Source: Deltaproteobacteria bacterium HGW-Deltaproteobacteria-19
Lineage (GTDB): Bacteria > Desulfobacterota > Syntrophia > Syntrophales > PHBD01
Direction: 5' to 3'
Assembly: GCA_002841865.1 (NCBI GenBank)
Contig: PHBD01000030.1
Span: forward strand, 1 to 36,066
DNA length: 36,066 bases
The translations under genes and the position numbers were made by a program. Below, one piece after another: positions 34,459 through 36,066 of the stretch. The notes beneath the pieces are model-generated. The model saw only the letters and a list, made by a program, of their open reading frames with translations, had not been told where the DNA came from and searched no databases. Each line of letters starts with the position of its first letter. The stretch's first letter is position 1.

Positions 34459-35310
34459 TTGAAAGTTCAATATTATCCGGGATGTTCCCTCCACGGGACG
34501 GCGAAGGAATATGACCAGTCCGTAAAGGCGGTCAGTCGGGCCCTCGGGATCGAGCTGAAGGAAGTGGAGGACTGGTCCTGTTGCGGGGCGACATCGGCCC
34601 ACGCCACCAATTTCAAGTTGTCCGTGGCCCTTCCCGCCCGGAACCTGGCGGCGGCCGAGAAATCGGATCTCAAGGATGTCATGGTCCCCTGCGCTGCCTG
34701 CTTCAACCGCTTCAAGTCGGCCCAGCATCATCTTGCCGGGGATGCCGCCCTGAAGACGGAAGTTGAGAAGATCCTGGGCCGGAAAGTCGAGGGGACGGTT
34801 TCCGTCCGCAACCCGATTGATATCTTCTGCAAAGACATCGGCCTGGACACTTTGGAAGGAAAGGTCACCCGGAAACTGACCGGTCTGAAGCCCGTTTCCT
34901 ATTACGGATGCCTCCTGCTGCGTCCGCCGGAAGTATGCCAGTTCGACGACTACGAAAATCCCGTGCTTCTGGACAAACTGCTGGGGGCGATGGGCGCGGA
35001 TGTCCGTCCTTGGTCATACAAGACCGACTGCTGCGGCGGCAGCCTGACCATCAGCCGGACGGACATCGTGATCAAGATGGTGGACAAACTGGTCGCCATG
35101 GCCCGGGAGGCGGGTGCAAACTGCGTCGTGACCGCCTGTCCTGTCTGCATGGCCAACCTGGACATGAGGGCCAGCGAGAATGTCCGCCTGCCCGTTTTCT
35201 ATTTTACGGAACTGGTGGCTCTGGCGATGGGGCTCCAGGGACCCGCGTCCTGGTTCAAGCTCCACAACGTGGACCCGACTCCCCTGGTGAGCGGGCTGGG
35301 CCTCCTGTAG
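34459..35310 (+). CDS. hdrB: Heterodisulfide reductase subunit B-like (two CCG domains)
   Basis: The 283-residue protein contains two complete cysteine-rich CCG domains: PGCSLHG ... SCCGATSAH ... PCAACF, and YGCLLLRPPEVC ... DCCGGSLTI ... ACPVCM. In methanogen HdrB these bind two non-cubane 4Fe-4S clusters that cleave a disulfide. The intact ligand set predicts true disulfide (or similar thiol-coupled) chemistry, with a bacterial disulfide or a redox protein as likely substrate. The start is TTG 34459 with AAGGAGG upstream. With HdrA and HdrC it completes an HdrABC core. Confidence 0.92.
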   Translation: MKVQYYPGCSLHGTAKEYDQSVKAVSRALGIELKEVEDWSCCGATSAHATNFKLSVALPARNLAAAEKSDLKDVMVPCAACFNRFKSAQHHLAGDAALKTEVEKILGRKVEGTVSVRNPIDIFCKDIGLDTLEGKVTRKLTGLKPVSYYGCLLLRPPEVCQFDDYENPVLLDKLLGAMGADVRPWSYKTDCCGGSLTISRTDIVIKMVDKLVAMAREAGANCVVTACPVCMANLDMRASENVRLPVFYFTELVALAMGLQGPASWFKLHNVDPTPLVSGLGLL

Positions 35311-35386
35311 CGTATAGGACCCTTTCGGCCGGCCGCCGCGAACCGGTGGTGACAAACATCATTCAGACAGAAGAAAAAGGGACGTT

Positions 35387-36066
35387 ATGGAAAAACGGTT
35401 GATCAAGAAGGACGCCCTAGGGGGCATCATCAGGAAGATCGGTGAGGACGGGCCTGTGTTCGCGCCGGTGAAGGTGGAGGACAACGTCCTCTTCAAGCTG
35501 CTGGAGAAGGGGGAGGAGCCACTCACGGCCTTTTCCAACAGCAAGAACGCACCGAAGAACTTCTTCTTTCCGCGGACGGAAGTGATGATGCGCTATACGC
35601 GGACCCCGAAAGGGACTGAATTCGCGAGCCTGGAAGCAGATAGCGGGCAGGCCGTCCTCTTCGGCGTTCGCCCCTGTGACGCCCGGAGTTTCGCCCTCCT
35701 GGACATGCTCTTCGATCAGGAGAAATACAAGGATCCCTTCTGGATCGACAAGCGGAACAAGACGACGATCGTGGCCTTGGCCTGCAGCCGTCCGCCTTAC
35801 ACGACCTGCTTCTGCACCTCCGTGGGGGGACACCCCGTTTCGTCCGAGGGGGCCGACGTCCTCCTGACGGATCTGGGCGATCAGTTCCTGGCGGAGTTCG
35901 TCACCGAGAAAGGGGCAAAACTTCTGAAGTATTTCGGTGACGTCCAGGCGGACGAGGGTGCTGCGAAGAAAAAGGAAGAAATCGCCGCCCAGGCGGAGCA
36001 GGCCATTTCGTCCAAGATTCCCGCGAAGGAAATCAAGCCGATTCTGGACGTGAATTTCGAACACCC
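35387..36066 (+). CDS. HydB/AsrA/FlxB-like Fe-S subunit (3' truncated by window)
   Basis: The frame opens at ATG 35387 and runs off the window end after about 226 residues. Visible features are MEKRLIKKDALGGII at the start, the FGVRPCDARSFALLDM block and LACSRPPYTTCFCTS. These are typical of the beta subunit of cytoplasmic sulfhydrogenases and anaerobic sulfite reductase subunit A (HydB/AsrA), and of FlxB. These proteins end with two 4Fe-4S ferredoxin motifs, which should lie just beyond the window. The role is electron transfer between an NAD(P)H-oxidising flavoprotein and the HdrA/MvhD part. It starts 76 nt after hdrB. Confidence 0.8.
   Translation, partial: MEKRLIKKDALGGIIRKIGEDGPVFAPVKVEDNVLFKLLEKGEEPLTAFSNSKNAPKNFFFPRTEVMMRYTRTPKGTEFASLEADSGQAVLFGVRPCDARSFALLDMLFDQEKYKDPFWIDKRNKTTIVALACSRPPYTTCFCTSVGGHPVSSEGADVLLTDLGDQFLAEFVTEKGAKLLKYFGDVQADEGAAKKKEEIAAQAEQAISSKIPAKEIKPILDVNFEH

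Noticed and set aside
1-36066. tRNA genes, CRISPR arrays, insertion sequences or phage attachment sites
   Set aside because: No cloverleaf-like sequence, regularly spaced direct repeats, transposase or integrase gene was noticed; a dedicated scan was not possible.

Overview
The window is high-GC, gene-dense DNA from a strict anaerobe, most likely a Desulfobacterota (former Deltaproteobacteria) member near the syntrophic or sulfate-reducing lineages. This rests on the siroheme-dependent (Ahb) heme genes, a heterodisulfide-reductase/Flx-type electron-transfer cluster with a giant HdrA, and Gram-negative LPS genes. The placement is inferred from gene content only. No tRNA, rRNA, CRISPR array or insertion sequence was seen.

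Layout. (1) 2-5784, plus strand: tetrapyrrole genes. The 3' end of uroporphyrinogen-III synthase is followed by an unknown secreted protein, then ahbC, hemB, ahbD, a secreted EF-hand protein and ahbA. Together they lead from aminolevulinate and siroheme to heme without oxygen; the partner ahbB is not in the window. (2) 12464 down to 5794, minus strand: one long colinear run of kdnB, kdnA, hldD, kdsB, a PlsC-like acyltransferase, a Spy/CpxP-like protein and a CCG-domain Fe-S protein. kdnB and kdnA indicate that the LPS inner core carries 8-amino-Kdo instead of, or besides, Kdo. (3) 12628-14662, plus: a THUMP-type RNA methyltransferase and glutamate racemase.

(4) 14663-23607, plus: the most unusual region. 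Seven nearly abutting genes encode an active ketosynthase, a catalytically dead chain-length-factor-like partner, an acyl-CoA ligase, an acyl-CoA dehydrogenase, two tandem methylthiotransferase-like radical SAM enzymes lacking TRAM domains, and a radical SAM protein with a second CX3CX2C motif in its C-terminal half. A 31-residue ORF with a strong Shine-Dalgarno sequence and a 58-residue membrane protein follow. I do not recognise this combination and propose it as a candidate undescribed pathway, either a modified acyl/polyketide product or a RiPP.

(5) 27431 down to 24160, minus: Hsp33, then an enolase-superfamily enzyme with a zinc alcohol dehydrogenase. (6) 27776-36066, plus: an energy-metabolism operon of HdrA fused to a GltD-like NAD(P)H module (1474 aa), MvhD/FlxD, an FrhB-like protein, HdrC, HdrB and an HydB/AsrA-like protein cut by the window end. 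It probably couples NAD(P)H, ferredoxin and thiol/disulfide electron transfer by flavin-based bifurcation.
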